The translations under genes and the position numbers were made by a program. The notes below the pieces were generated by a model. The model was not told the DNA's origin. It did not search any database and saw nothing but the letters and a program-made list of their open reading frames with translations. Shown here in pieces: positions 16,622-25,209 of a stretch of 35,416 bases of DNA (within the stretch, counting starts at the first letter, position 1; every line of letters begins with the position of its first letter). This DNA is from Chryseobacterium gleum (GTDB taxonomy: Bacteria; Bacteroidota; Bacteroidia; Flavobacteriales_D; Crocinitomicaceae). The stretch covers positions 1 through 35,416 of the forward strand of contig CAMDAO010000015.1 in the NCBI GenBank assembly GCA_945888595.1. The letters run 5' to 3'.

Positions 16622-17917
16622 TTAAAGTTCAGTTTTGATCATTAATGCTTCCTTTTCTTTACGCATTTTTTCTTCAGCTTCTAACCTCTTCTGGATTACT
16701 TGATCAAGATGCTTATTCCTACTTTCGAGATCTTTAACCGAGATAAAGCCATCACCGGTAAGAGGAAAGAGTTCTTGAAGTTCCCCACTATAGTAAAATT
16801 CATAACATAAGCCCCCAAAGGTATAATCTTTGTTTCCTACAATAAAATTGGATCCTCCCACACTAGGATTATTTTTAGGGACACTTTTTTCATAGCCAAG
16901 GTTGTATAAAGTACCTAATATTTCTGGTCGATGGGACAGTGAAAAACCTTCTTTTTCCCAATGTGCCTGAAATTGCCGTAAAAAGAAAGCAGTATACAAA
17001 TAGGAGTAAAAATGGTCACTTCTTTTGATCAGCCTTTGAATGGTTATGAATTTATGTGCCTCTATTGTGTCATTCACGAGTTCTGGAAATGAATCTTTTA
17101 CATTCAAACATTTTTGAAAGTAGTCACCAGCATAAAACTTACTGGATTTATCAAATAAATTCCTTTCAATTCTTAATGCAGTATGCTGTAGAATTCCTGT
17201 AACACCATACCCCCTATTTGTCGGCAAAATTAATCGATTAAAAGGCACTACATATTTTTTGAATTTTTCTCTTCCAGAATTGAACATTCGAACCTGTTCA
17301 CCAACCAAGCACATGACAATCATGCGCGCCTCAACACCTGTAAGAAGTGAAACTGAATCTATTGCTTTTTTATCTGCTTTAATTACTTTGCAAAATTCTT
17401 TCCACTCTTTATAATTTGACCAGGAAAAAATAGAAAGTGCTTTTACATTTTTATGCCATTTAATTTGCTCGATTTCCTGCTGGTAAGGTTTATTCTTAAT
17501 CATGCACATTTTGACAGCATCTAACATTTTAAGAGCTACTACAACGTCTCCATTTTTGTTGTAAGACTCTATGATTGTCTTTGCGTTATTAGGATAATAT
17601 TTAGCTAATACGCCTAATTGTCTAAACATAATAGACTCATTTTTAACAACTGAGGCGCTATCAGTTTTAAAACCTTGATTATATTTAGTAGCCATTTTTG
17701 AAAAATAACGGCTATTTAAGTCCACTGAACCTTCTGTATTTGTCCATTTAAAATGTACTGCCAGGGCTGTAGCAATAGCAAACAAGGCACCTGCAGCTAA
17801 AATATGAAGTGAGGTAAAATACAGAACACGAAATACCTTCCTGAAAGTAATCCGTCTTTTCTTAGGAGGATGAAATAGGATCTGATTTGAATCAGTATTT
17901 TCAGTTTTTTCGTTCAA
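16622..17917 (-). CDS. Membrane-anchored protein, possibly lysozyme-like; TTG start
   Basis: 431 residues. The start is a TTG at 17917. The first in-frame ATG is about 74 codons later and would delete the only membrane helix (about 32-53, FTSLHILAAGALFAIATALAV). A stop lies 13 bases upstream of the TTG, and an exact -7 box lies 21 bases upstream, so TTG is well supported. The protein has a basic cytosolic N-terminus and a large periplasmic part. Its second half (GVEARMIVMCLVGEQVRMF, GYGVTGILQHTALRIE, RPEILGTLYNLGYEKS) reminds me of lysozyme-like DUF1402-type proteins, with Glu in GEQ as a possible catalytic residue. That assignment is from memory and weak. The C-terminus is a short coiled coil. 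Confidence 0.7.
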   Translation of the reverse strand: MNEKTENTDSNQILFHPPKKRRITFRKVFRVLYFTSLHILAAGALFAIATALAVHFKWTNTEGSVDLNSRYFSKMATKYNQGFKTDSASVVKNESIMFRQLGVLAKYYPNNAKTIIESYNKNGDVVVALKMLDAVKMCMIKNKPYQQEIEQIKWHKNVKALSIFSWSNYKEWKEFCKVIKADKKAIDSVSLLTGVEARMIVMCLVGEQVRMFNSGREKFKKYVVPFNRLILPTNRGYGVTGILQHTALRIERNLFDKSSKFYAGDYFQKCLNVKDSFPELVNDTIEAHKFITIQRLIKRSDHFYSYLYTAFFLRQFQAHWEKEGFSLSHRPEILGTLYNLGYEKSVPKNNPSVGGSNFIVGNKDYTFGGLCYEFYYSGELQELFPLTGDGFISVKDLESRNKHLDQVIQKRLEAEEKMRKEKEALMIKTEL

Positions 17918-17938
17918 TTTGCACTTTATTTAGATGGT

Positions 17939-17946
17939 CAAATTTA
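17939..17946 (-). promoter_or_regulatory. -7 box of the TTG-start gene
   Basis: Minus-strand TAAATTTG, an exact TAnnTTTG match, 21 bases before the TTG at 17917. It leaves room for a short leader only, which fixes the start there. Confidence 0.6.
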
Positions 17947-18050
17947 GGATTTATTTTCTTTTTTTTTTGACTTCATTCTGAAATTATTTTTTTTCCCTAG
18001 AATCAGGATAAAAAAGTCTTGGTAGAAGTAATAATTTTAAATAAAATTCA

Positions 18051-18078
18051 TTGGCTATCGTTATTATTTATAAATTTG
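18051..18078 (+). promoter_or_regulatory. Promoter of the thioredoxin-like gene
   Basis: TTG (18051-18053), a 17-base spacer, then TAAATTTG (18071-18078), an exact -7 box. The ATG follows at 18098. Confidence 0.65.
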
Positions 18079-18097
18079 ATAAACAAAAATAAATTAA

Positions 18098-18556
18098 ATG
18101 AAAAAGCTCTTATTAATACTAGTAGCATTTTGTTCTTTAACATTGAATGCGCAAGAATTATCTTGGGAAACTGATATGAATAAAGCCGTTGAAAGAGCTG
18201 AAAAAGAAAATAAAGTAATCATGCTATTTTTTACAGGAAGTGATTGGTGCGGCTGGTGTGTTCGTTTGCAAAATGAAGTCTTTAGGCAAGCGGATTTTAA
18301 ATCATGGGCGCAAGAGAAAGTTGTCTTAGTAGAATTAGATTTTCCCAGAAAAACTCCTCAATCAGAAGCGATAAAAAATCAAAATGTAACATTAAGTCAA
18401 ATGTTTGAGGTCAAAGGATATCCTACGGTTTGGTTCGTTAAACCTTCAAAGGCAGGAGAAAAAATCAACTTAGAAAAAATAGGAAGCACTGGTTACGTTG
18501 CAGGTGGTCCAGGAGCATGGCTACTTGGAGCCAATCAAATTTTAGGAGTAAAATAA
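18098..18556 (+). CDS. Periplasmic thioredoxin-family protein
   Basis: 152 residues. The signal peptide MKKLLLILVAFCSLTLNAQ is followed by a thioredoxin_7-type domain. The active site is Cys51-Gly-Trp-Cys54 in FTGSDWCGWCVRL, and the cis-proline region is VKGYPTVWFVKP. A redox role in the periplasm, such as disulfide reduction or isomerisation, follows from the CxxC motif and the signal peptide; the partner is unknown. WCGWC is common in this Bacteroidota subgroup. It is a single gene with its own promoter. Confidence 0.9.
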   Translation: MKKLLLILVAFCSLTLNAQELSWETDMNKAVERAEKENKVIMLFFTGSDWCGWCVRLQNEVFRQADFKSWAQEKVVLVELDFPRKTPQSEAIKNQNVTLSQMFEVKGYPTVWFVKPSKAGEKINLEKIGSTGYVAGGPGAWLLGANQILGVK

Positions 18557-18615
18557 GAAAGTAAATAAACAGAATATTTAAAACGTTTACCTCCAACAAT
18601 TGAATCAAAAAGAAC

Positions 18616-18623
18616 TATCTTTG
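18616..18623 (+). promoter_or_regulatory. -7 box upstream of the GIY-YIG gene
   Basis: TATCTTTG, an exact TAnnTTTG match, 74 bases before the ATG at 18698. If used, the leader is about 70 bases, longer than elsewhere in the window. Confidence 0.4.
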
Positions 18624-18697
18624 TTCGCTGATTGAAACGTATACATAGGGTAAAAAAATACCTTCAATTTATTATTTTACCAAGAAATTCATACTAA

Positions 18698-19126
18698 ATG
18701 TTCAAAGAATTAACGAAATATAAAAATCATAATCATTTCATCTTCAACAATGAAAGCGATCTAAGTGAAGTGTGCAACGCTCCTCAGGACGGAAGCGGAA
18801 TTTACTTGGTTTACGCCGTTTCTGGAGAAGAAAAAGAATTAGTATTTGTTGGTTCAACTGGAACGGTGCATACGAATGGTGAAATCAAGCATAGAGTTGG
18901 AGGGATTTATGATCGACTTGTAAACGGGCAGCAATTTGGAAAACTTTCTCGACGAACAGCGTGGCCTATTCAAATGAAAAAAGAAAATATTAAATCATTA
19001 GAAGTTCACTGGTATGAAACATTCAATGCAAAGACAAAACATATCCCAACGTATATTGAAGGATTAATTTTGCAAAAGTTTATGGATGAAAACAAGTCAT
19101 TACCTCGCTGGAATGTAGCGTTTTAA
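18698..19126 (+). CDS. Stand-alone GIY-YIG domain protein
   Basis: 142 residues, essentially one GIY-YIG nuclease-like domain. GIY is at 34-36, the second motif is FVG (50-52) in LVFVGSTG in place of YIG, the catalytic-type Arg is Arg66 in KHRVGG, the metal-binding Glu is Glu121 in YIEGLIL, and the C-terminal Asn is Asn139 in RWNV. All key positions are filled, so nuclease activity is plausible. No additional DNA-binding domain is present and nothing in the context gives a target. The YcxB-like gene follows after 22 bases and may be cotranscribed. Confidence 0.75.
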   Translation: MFKELTKYKNHNHFIFNNESDLSEVCNAPQDGSGIYLVYAVSGEEKELVFVGSTGTVHTNGEIKHRVGGIYDRLVNGQQFGKLSRRTAWPIQMKKENIKSLEVHWYETFNAKTKHIPTYIEGLILQKFMDENKSLPRWNVAF

Positions 19127-19148
19127 GTGACTGATAAAAAATTCTAGA

Positions 19149-19694
19149 ATGGTTTACACATATAAAATAGAAGAAGAAGATTACCATACACATGTACTCT
19201 ACACTATTTCACAGTCTTCTTCTGCTACTAAAACAAGAGCGAAAATTCGAGTAATGATGACACTTTTCTTAGTCATTTTTGCTTGCATATCATTCGGAAA
19301 TAATTCTCCAGGTCAAACGATTTATTTTTCAATTTTAGCTGTTGTGGCTTTTTTGTTCATGCCCCTGTATACTCGGTGGAATTATAAAAAGACCTATTTA
19401 AAACACGTTAAAAAGTTTTATAAAGATAGGATTTCAGAATCGACATCTCTTGAAATTAAAAGCGATGCTTTACTCATCTCAGACACGAAAGGCGAATCCG
19501 TTTTAAATTTTTCTGAAATTGCAGAAATCAATGAATTAACGGACTACTGCTTTTTAAAAGTGACGGGAGGTCAATCGATAATTATCCCAACGTATTCAAT
19601 ACCATCGTCAGATAATTTACTACTAGAACTGACTGCCATCGCTGATAAGCACGACATACCGTGGAACGATGAAATGAATTGGATTTGGAAGTAA
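19149..19694 (+). CDS. YcxB-like membrane protein
   Basis: 181 residues. Two adjacent membrane segments (about 36-51 and 59-75) precede a basic loop (RWNYKKTYLKHVKKFYKD) and a C-terminal cytosolic domain with the YcxB-like pattern (SLEIKSDALLISDTKGESVLNFSEIAEI...YCFLKVTGGQSIIIPTYSI, cut here). The family is found widely in Firmicutes and Bacteroidota and has no established function. It is probably in an operon with the GIY-YIG gene. Confidence 0.75.
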   Translation: MVYTYKIEEEDYHTHVLYTISQSSSATKTRAKIRVMMTLFLVIFACISFGNNSPGQTIYFSILAVVAFLFMPLYTRWNYKKTYLKHVKKFYKDRISESTSLEIKSDALLISDTKGESVLNFSEIAEINELTDYCFLKVTGGQSIIIPTYSIPSSDNLLLELTAIADKHDIPWNDEMNWIWK

Positions 19695-19744
19695 TATCTC
19701 AGTCAAACAAGCAACGCTAGGCCTAAAGTAATACGTAAAATTTA

Positions 19745-19773
19745 TTGTCTTTTACCTAATTTGATTATCTTTG
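19745..19773 (+). promoter_or_regulatory. Promoter ending four bases before the BatA gene start
   Basis: TTG (19745-19747), an 18-base spacer, then TATCTTTG (19766-19773). The ATG of the next gene is at 19778. With transcription starting a few bases after the box, the mRNA should begin at or beside the AUG. Confidence 0.7.
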
Positions 19774-19777
19774 AATC

Positions 19778-21832
19778 ATGAAGTTTGTTTATCCTGAATT
19801 TCTTTGGGTTTTTGGTGTTCTTTTAATACCAGTGATAATCCATTTATTCAATTTTAGAAAATATAAAGTACTTTATTTCTCTAGTTTAAAATTTCTTCAA
19901 TTCGTTGATCAAAAAACGCGTTCTACGCAAAAACTGAAGCATCTTTTAGTTTTATTATCTCGTATACTTGCATTTTCATTTCTAATTTTTGGATTTGCAC
20001 AACCCTATATTCCTGCTGCTAAAGATAAATCAGCAGGTGGAAAACCAGTGATTGCTATTTATATCGACAATTCTTTTTCTATGTCAATGAAAGGGACAGA
20101 AGGTGAACTTATTTCTGAAGCGCGTGAAATGGCAAGAAAAATCATTACTGAAGCGAGTCTAGAAACGCGTTTTATGTTGGTTACAAATGCGTTAAGCGGA
20201 ATTGAGCAGAGATTGGTTACAAAACTTGAAGCATTAGAACGCTTGGATAAAATTGAAGTAAATTCAATGGTGAGAAATATTGGTGATGTTTTAGAGTGGG
20301 AAAAGAAAGCGATTCAACACGACCATGAAACGAAGCAAAAGATTGGTGTTAAACAATTTATAGTGTTTTCTGACTTTCAAAAAAACTCATCTGATCTTCG
20401 TAAATTACAAGCAGATACAGAAGCATTTTATTATCCCATAAAATTAACACCATTAGAAACTTCTACGATTTTTGTAGATTCCGTTTGGTTTACTTCGCCT
20501 GTTCAAAAAGTGGGAGAAAGCAATGAATTAAACGTTAGAGTGGGGAATCATGGAAAAGACGATTTAACCAATGTGCAATTGCACCTTGAAGTTGGTGCTA
20601 TAAAAAGAGATGTTTTTATAGATATCCTTGCGAATAATAAAACAGTCACTGTCATTAATTATACGGAGCAAAATGAGGGTTTCAAACAAGGTAAAGTCAG
20701 TGTGAATGACAAGCAATTTTTTTATGATGATGAATATTTTTTCAGTTACAACATTACTAAAAAATCAAACATCCTACTCATCAACGGAGAAAATAGCACG
20801 AACGGTATTTCGCTCGTTTACAGTTTAGATAATTTTTATTCTGTTGAAGAAATACCTCAAAATAGTTTTACAAATGATTTACTTTCAGAAAAAGACTTGG
20901 TTATTATTAATGGTGCTAAAGAAATTCCATCAGGACTGGCCGATGATTTAGAAGAATACAGTAAAGAAGGTGGCTCGCTTGCTTTATTTCCAGGAGAAGA
21001 TGTTTTACCTTCAAGTGGTTGGAATTCTTTCTTAATTTCATTAAAAATGCCAACGCTTGGCAAGGTCTTTATAGAAGGCGTAAAAATTAAAGAAATCAAT
21101 TTTGAAGACGCTTTTTTTAAATCTGTATTTGAGAAGAATCCGGAGCACTTAAATTTACCGACCATTGCAAAATCATACCGCACAAATGCATTGAGAACAT
21201 CGCAATCAATTGGACTTATCTACCTTCAAAATGGAAGTCCTCTTTATATTCGTTCATTAGGTTCATTTAATATCTTTTTATACACTAGTTCACTATCTCC
21301 CAATTACGGAAGTTTTACATCCAATGCTTTGTTTAGCACAATTCTCTTAAGAACTGCTGAATTAAGTAAACGTAAAACGCCCCTTTCTTTGATTATAGGC
21401 ACTGATTCAAGGTTCCCTATTTATTCAAAAGCAAAAAGTGAATCACCCATCCACTTAAAGAATAAAGACGTTGATTTTATACCTCAAACAGAAGAAAAAG
21501 GTTCAATTACCTACTTGTCATTAAATGGATTAGAAGCCTTGGAGATTTTAAAGTCTGGCACCTACTCTATTATGGATGAATCCAGTAGAGGCATCGTTTC
21601 CTTAAATTATAATCGCAAGGAATCTGAAATTGAAGCATTTGAAAATAATGAAATCATTTCTTTATTTGAAGCGCAAGGCGTAAAAAATATTACACTTTCT
21701 GAAATTTCAGAAGGTCAAAGTTTAACAAAAATTGATTTAGAAAAACCCTATGAATATTGGAAAACATGCATCATACTGGCTCTCCTATTCATATTAATTG
21801 AAATGGCATTATTGAAATTCTGGAAAAAATAA
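19778..21832 (+). CDS. BatA-type membrane protein with von Willebrand A domain
   Basis: 684 residues. The N-terminal BatA module (MKFVYPEFLWVFGVLLIPVI, then LKHLLVLLSRILAFSFLIFG) contains two membrane helices and begins with the conserved family start, which validates this ATG. A von Willebrand A domain follows, with the metal site Asp97-x-Ser99-x-Ser101 (DNSFS) and FSDFQKN later. Beyond about residue 330 there is a DUF4350/amidotransferase-like segment (ILLINGENSTNGISLVYSLD). A third helix (about 660-680) anchors the C-terminus. Family members are inner-membrane proteins of uncertain role, often linked to stress tolerance by gene-name analogy only. First gene of a three-gene operon. Confidence 0.9.
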   Translation: MKFVYPEFLWVFGVLLIPVIIHLFNFRKYKVLYFSSLKFLQFVDQKTRSTQKLKHLLVLLSRILAFSFLIFGFAQPYIPAAKDKSAGGKPVIAIYIDNSFSMSMKGTEGELISEAREMARKIITEASLETRFMLVTNALSGIEQRLVTKLEALERLDKIEVNSMVRNIGDVLEWEKKAIQHDHETKQKIGVKQFIVFSDFQKNSSDLRKLQADTEAFYYPIKLTPLETSTIFVDSVWFTSPVQKVGESNELNVRVGNHGKDDLTNVQLHLEVGAIKRDVFIDILANNKTVTVINYTEQNEGFKQGKVSVNDKQFFYDDEYFFSYNITKKSNILLINGENSTNGISLVYSLDNFYSVEEIPQNSFTNDLLSEKDLVIINGAKEIPSGLADDLEEYSKEGGSLALFPGEDVLPSSGWNSFLISLKMPTLGKVFIEGVKIKEINFEDAFFKSVFEKNPEHLNLPTIAKSYRTNALRTSQSIGLIYLQNGSPLYIRSLGSFNIFLYTSSLSPNYGSFTSNALFSTILLRTAELSKRKTPLSLIIGTDSRFPIYSKAKSESPIHLKNKDVDFIPQTEEKGSITYLSLNGLEALEILKSGTYSIMDESSRGIVSLNYNRKESEIEAFENNEIISLFEAQGVKNITLSEISEGQSLTKIDLEKPYEYWKTCIILALLFILIEMALLKFWKK

Positions 21833-21854
21833 TTAGACAAAAAAATACTGTACA

Positions 21855-23114
21855 ATGAAAATTCTTATCAAACAAGCTCGAATTCTTGATAATCAATCTA
21901 CTTTTGATGGAAAGCAAATGGATTTATTGATAGAAAATGGAATTATTACAGCCATCGAGCCATCTTTGTCAGATGAGACTGCAAAAGTAATATCAGGTGA
22001 AAATTTACATGTATCTCAGGGCTGGGTTGATTTAAAAGCAAGTTTTTGTGACCCCGGAGAAGAGCATAAAGAAACTATTGAAACAGGACTTCAAGCTGCT
22101 GCATATGGAGGATACACACACGTGGCAATGCTACCAAGCACAAATCCCGTAGTTGACGGAAAATCACAAGTTTATTATGCTTTACGTAAAGCTGAAAATG
22201 AAGTAACAAGTTTGTACCCACTTGGATCGATTACGGAAAAAATGAAAGGAGAAAATCTTTCTGAAATGTTTGACATGTATCAAACTGGTGTAAGATTATT
22301 TACAGATGATTTAGAACCTGTTAATTCGGGAATCATGTATCGAGCCTTATTATACAGTAAAAATTTCGGAGGAAAAATCATTGCTTTTTCGAGAGATTAT
22401 TCTATGGCAGGAAAAGGAATGGTAAACGAAGGAGAAGCTTCCACAAGAACAGGATTAAAAGCAGATCCAACCATTGCTGAAATTATTCAGGTGGAAAGAA
22501 ATATTCGTTTAGTAGAATATACTGAAGGGACATTGCATATGACGGGAATTTCTTGTGCTGAAAGTGTTTCTTTGATTCGAAAAGCAAAATTAAAAGGATT
22601 GCCTATCACCGCTGATGTGCACGCGTCTCATTTAATATTCAATGAAACAGCTGTATTAGGATTTGATTCAAATTTCAAATTGATGCCCCCACTTCGCAGA
22701 GAAGGAGACAGAAAAGCACTTTGGGAAGGTTTAACAGATGGTACTATTGATACGATTGTCTCAGATCATAGGCCGTATGATAAGGAAGAAAAGGACGTCG
22801 AATTTGACAATGCCTCTTTTGGGAATATTACCTTACAAACGAATTTTAGCTCTCTAAACCTAGCAAAAGAATTTGATTTAAAAGTCGTTATCAAAGCGCT
22901 TACTTCCAATGCTAGAAATATTTTAGCTATTGAAAGTCGAGCGATTGAAATAAATACAAGAGCCGACCTCACTATTTTTAGTCCAACAATGAAATGGATT
23001 TTTAAGCAGGAAGATATAATTTCTGCTACTAACAACACACCCTTTATAGACCAAGAATTTACAGGTAATGTGGTTGCAATCATAAATAACGGTAACTTAG
23101 CCATAAAAGAATAA
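21855..23114 (+). CDS. Dihydroorotase homologue lacking zinc-binding histidines
   Basis: 419 residues, the length of class I dihydroorotases, with the amidohydrolase frame intact: [52 protein letters not shown] and [19 protein letters not shown]. The metal site is degraded. The usual DxHxHxR is Asp59-Leu-Lys61-Ala-Ser63-Phe-Cys65, losing both His ligands and the substrate Arg. The HxxHVST motif is HMTGIS (Gly231), and TPHH is HASH (256-259). Asp304 is kept. This is probably a non-catalytic pseudo-dihydroorotase. I recall flavobacterial homologues annotated pyrC next to BatA genes with the same loss, so it is likely ancient. It starts 22 bases after the BatA gene and ends 6 bases before the methyltransferase. 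Confidence 0.88.
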   Translation: MKILIKQARILDNQSTFDGKQMDLLIENGIITAIEPSLSDETAKVISGENLHVSQGWVDLKASFCDPGEEHKETIETGLQAAAYGGYTHVAMLPSTNPVVDGKSQVYYALRKAENEVTSLYPLGSITEKMKGENLSEMFDMYQTGVRLFTDDLEPVNSGIMYRALLYSKNFGGKIIAFSRDYSMAGKGMVNEGEASTRTGLKADPTIAEIIQVERNIRLVEYTEGTLHMTGISCAESVSLIRKAKLKGLPITADVHASHLIFNETAVLGFDSNFKLMPPLRREGDRKALWEGLTDGTIDTIVSDHRPYDKEEKDVEFDNASFGNITLQTNFSSLNLAKEFDLKVVIKALTSNARNILAIESRAIEINTRADLTIFSPTMKWIFKQEDIISATNNTPFIDQEFTGNVVAIINNGNLAIKE

Positions 23115-23120
23115 GTATCA

Positions 23121-23681
23121 ATGCCAAAAAAACGCTCTTTTATAACACAATTTTTCAAGGAAAGTAAAATGGTTGGATCCGTTCGTCCAAGCTCGCGCTT
23201 CTTGATGGAAAAAATGCTGAAAAATATTGATTTCGAAAACTCAAAAATCATCGTGGAACTAGGTCCAGGTACAGGAGTTTTTACCTATGAAATTTTAAAA
23301 AAAATGGCCCCTGACGCCGTATTGTTAGTTTTCGAATTGAATCAGCGATTTATCAGAACACTAAAGGGAAATATTAAAGACAAACGTGCTATTTTCATTT
23401 ATGATAGTGCTGAAAAGATGGAAGAATATTTACAGAAAAACAATTTAGAAAATGCTGACGTCATAGTTTCATCATTACCTTTATTTAATTTCCCTCAAGA
23501 GTTAAGAGAAACAATTATACAGAATTCATACAAGACATTAAAGAATTCAGGGAAATATATTCAATTTCAATATTCTACACAAGCAAAAAAGATGCTTGAA
23601 TCAACATTTGATAGCGTAGAGATTACTTTTACGCCATTAAACTTCCCTCCTGCTTTTGTCTATACATGCGAAAAGAAATAA
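23121..23681 (+). CDS. SAM-dependent methyltransferase (phospholipid or rRNA dimethylase-like)
   Basis: 186 residues. The opening FFKESKMVGSVRPSSRFL and SAM-binding motif I ELGPGTGVFT (46-55), followed by acidic VFELNQRF, match the PmtA-like phospholipid N-methyltransferase / KsgA-related group. Motif IV is SSLPLFNFP, where KsgA enzymes have NLPY-like sequence. A terminal FPPAFVYTCEKK is similar to PmtA-type proteins. Activity on a lipid amine is possible but unproven. The 6-base gap to the preceding stop implies translational coupling with the pseudo-dihydroorotase. Confidence 0.82.
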   Translation: MPKKRSFITQFFKESKMVGSVRPSSRFLMEKMLKNIDFENSKIIVELGPGTGVFTYEILKKMAPDAVLLVFELNQRFIRTLKGNIKDKRAIFIYDSAEKMEEYLQKNNLENADVIVSSLPLFNFPQELRETIIQNSYKTLKNSGKYIQFQYSTQAKKMLESTFDSVEITFTPLNFPPAFVYTCEKK

Positions 23682-23818
23682 ATTAATTTTGATTATACTT
23701 TATTCGTGCTAAAATAGATTGTTTTATAAACAGCTATCTACATATAATTCTAAGTACTTCAGCCGTCTTTTTTTTCATAATGATCGTATTTAGAATCTTC
23801 GGGGAAACAGAATTGGCC

Positions 23819-24604
23819 TTATTTTTCTATTTTCTGATATGACGTCACAATGCCCTTAATTAGAGCGGAGCTGAAACCACTGTGTTCCATTTCATTCAAC
23901 CCAACGATGGTGCAACCTTTTGGAGTGGTCACCTTGTCAATTTCCTCTTCTGGATGACTCCCATTTCGTATTATTAATTCAGCAGCACCTTTCACAGTTT
24001 GACTGACAATTTTAGTGGCTGTTTTAGCATCAAAACCAATTTCAATTCCACCTTGAATCATTGCCCGCATAAACCTAAGAACATACGCTATTCCACAAGC
24101 CCCCAGAACGGTAGCAGATTCCATCAAGCTTTCTTCAATAATTATGGTGTCTCCCACTGAATCAAAAATCGAAACAATTTTGTCTTTCCTATTTAAAGTA
24201 TCTGAACTTACTGAAATCATTGTAATGGATTCATTTACAGATGATGCGGTGTTCGGCATGGCTCTAAAAACATCCATTGGTTCAGAAAAACAAGCTTCAA
24301 TTTCACTGATTGTAACACCTGTCGCAACAGAAACAATACTGTGTTTTTTGGAATTGAATAACGTGGTATTTTCAGTTAAAAAAGGAATTGTATTGTATGG
24401 TTTTAAAGCCAAAATAATAACATCACATTCTTCGATAACGACTTTATTATTCGATGTAATAAAGGTCACGCTATCTTCTAAACCTTTCAAAGATTCAATT
24501 TTTCTTTTCGAACCGTATAAAATAGTTTTTGGCTCCTTCTTACGAATACCTTTCAACAAAGAAAGTCCCAAATTACCACAACCAATTATTCCTATTTTTT
24601 GCAT
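23819..24604 (-). CDS. proC: Pyrroline-5-carboxylate reductase
   Basis: 261 residues, normal for ProC. The Rossmann motif GIIGCGNLG (5-13) opens the protein. The central DVFRAMPNTASSVNES is the conserved substrate loop (family RxMPNTP). The C-terminal signature is VTTPKGCTIVGLNEMEHSGF, the family S/T-P-x-G-T-T-I pattern with Cys in place of one Thr. It reduces 1-pyrroline-5-carboxylate to L-proline with NAD(P)H in the cytosol. A -7-like box TAATTTTA (24623-24630, minus strand) lies 18 bases before the ATG. Confidence 0.93.
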   Translation of the reverse strand: MQKIGIIGCGNLGLSLLKGIRKKEPKTILYGSKRKIESLKGLEDSVTFITSNNKVVIEECDVIILALKPYNTIPFLTENTTLFNSKKHSIVSVATGVTISEIEACFSEPMDVFRAMPNTASSVNESITMISVSSDTLNRKDKIVSIFDSVGDTIIIEESLMESATVLGACGIAYVLRFMRAMIQGGIEIGFDAKTATKIVSQTVKGAAELIIRNGSHPEEEIDKVTTPKGCTIVGLNEMEHSGFSSALIKGIVTSYQKIEK

Positions 24605-24699
24605 TTTTAAATCATTATTAGGTAAAATTAGAATTTTAGAATGGAATAAATGAATTATTCAATATAATAAATACTATTTTAGCAGATCTTATTGTAAAT

Positions 24700-25197
24700 A
24701 TGAAATCTCTTCTTTATCTAGTAATTTTTACATTCATTACTTTCAGTTCATTTTCACATGATTATTACTTTGCTTTTAGCGAGATGGAGTATAATGTAAA
24801 AAGTAGAAAATTTGAATTAACTCTTATTGTTTCGACACATGACATTGAACATTGGTTGCAACACAAAGGTTTAGATGTCAAAGAATTAGAAGACATTCAA
24901 ACGGACACAGTAATGCAAAATAAAATTGGTAGTAATCTACTTGATGGCTTTTCTGTGGTGATGAACACTTTAAATATTGATTTCAGAAGTAGTGGCTATG
25001 AGGTAAAAACAAATGGTTTAACAGAATTTTATTTTTCTTCTTCTGAAATTGACATAAAATCTCCTATCAGCGTGACTTTCGATCTATTAATGGACGAATA
25101 TGAGCAACAACAAAATAAACTAACATTTATCTATAATTCGAAAAAACAAACATTTCCTTTTCTTTACACAAATAGAGAACAAATTATTGAATTTTAA
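24700..25197 (+). CDS. DUF6702 family secreted protein
   Basis: 165 residues. Signal peptide MKSLLYLVIFTFITFSSFSH, then HDYYFAFSEMEYN, VSTHDIEHWLQHKGLDVKELED and a beta-rich C-terminus, the typical arrangement of DUF6702 proteins. In Flavobacteria these usually sit directly before an M1 peptidase gene, as here (12-base gap), so the pair is probably cotranscribed and may act together in the periplasm. Function unknown. Confidence 0.8.
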   Translation: MKSLLYLVIFTFITFSSFSHDYYFAFSEMEYNVKSRKFELTLIVSTHDIEHWLQHKGLDVKELEDIQTDTVMQNKIGSNLLDGFSVVMNTLNIDFRSSGYEVKTNGLTEFYFSSSEIDIKSPISVTFDLLMDEYEQQQNKLTFIYNSKKQTFPFLYTNREQIIEF

Positions 25198-25209
25198 CTC
25201 AAAAAAAAA

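Noticed and set aside
22766-23251. Long minus-strand frame (161 codons) opposite the dihydroorotase and methyltransferase genes
   Set aside because: Spans the junction of two well-supported genes in the opposite direction, with no family resemblance.
24144-24653. Long plus-strand frame (169 codons) opposite proC
   Set aside because: Antisense to a clear proC gene; composition and lack of promoter mark it as a shadow frame.
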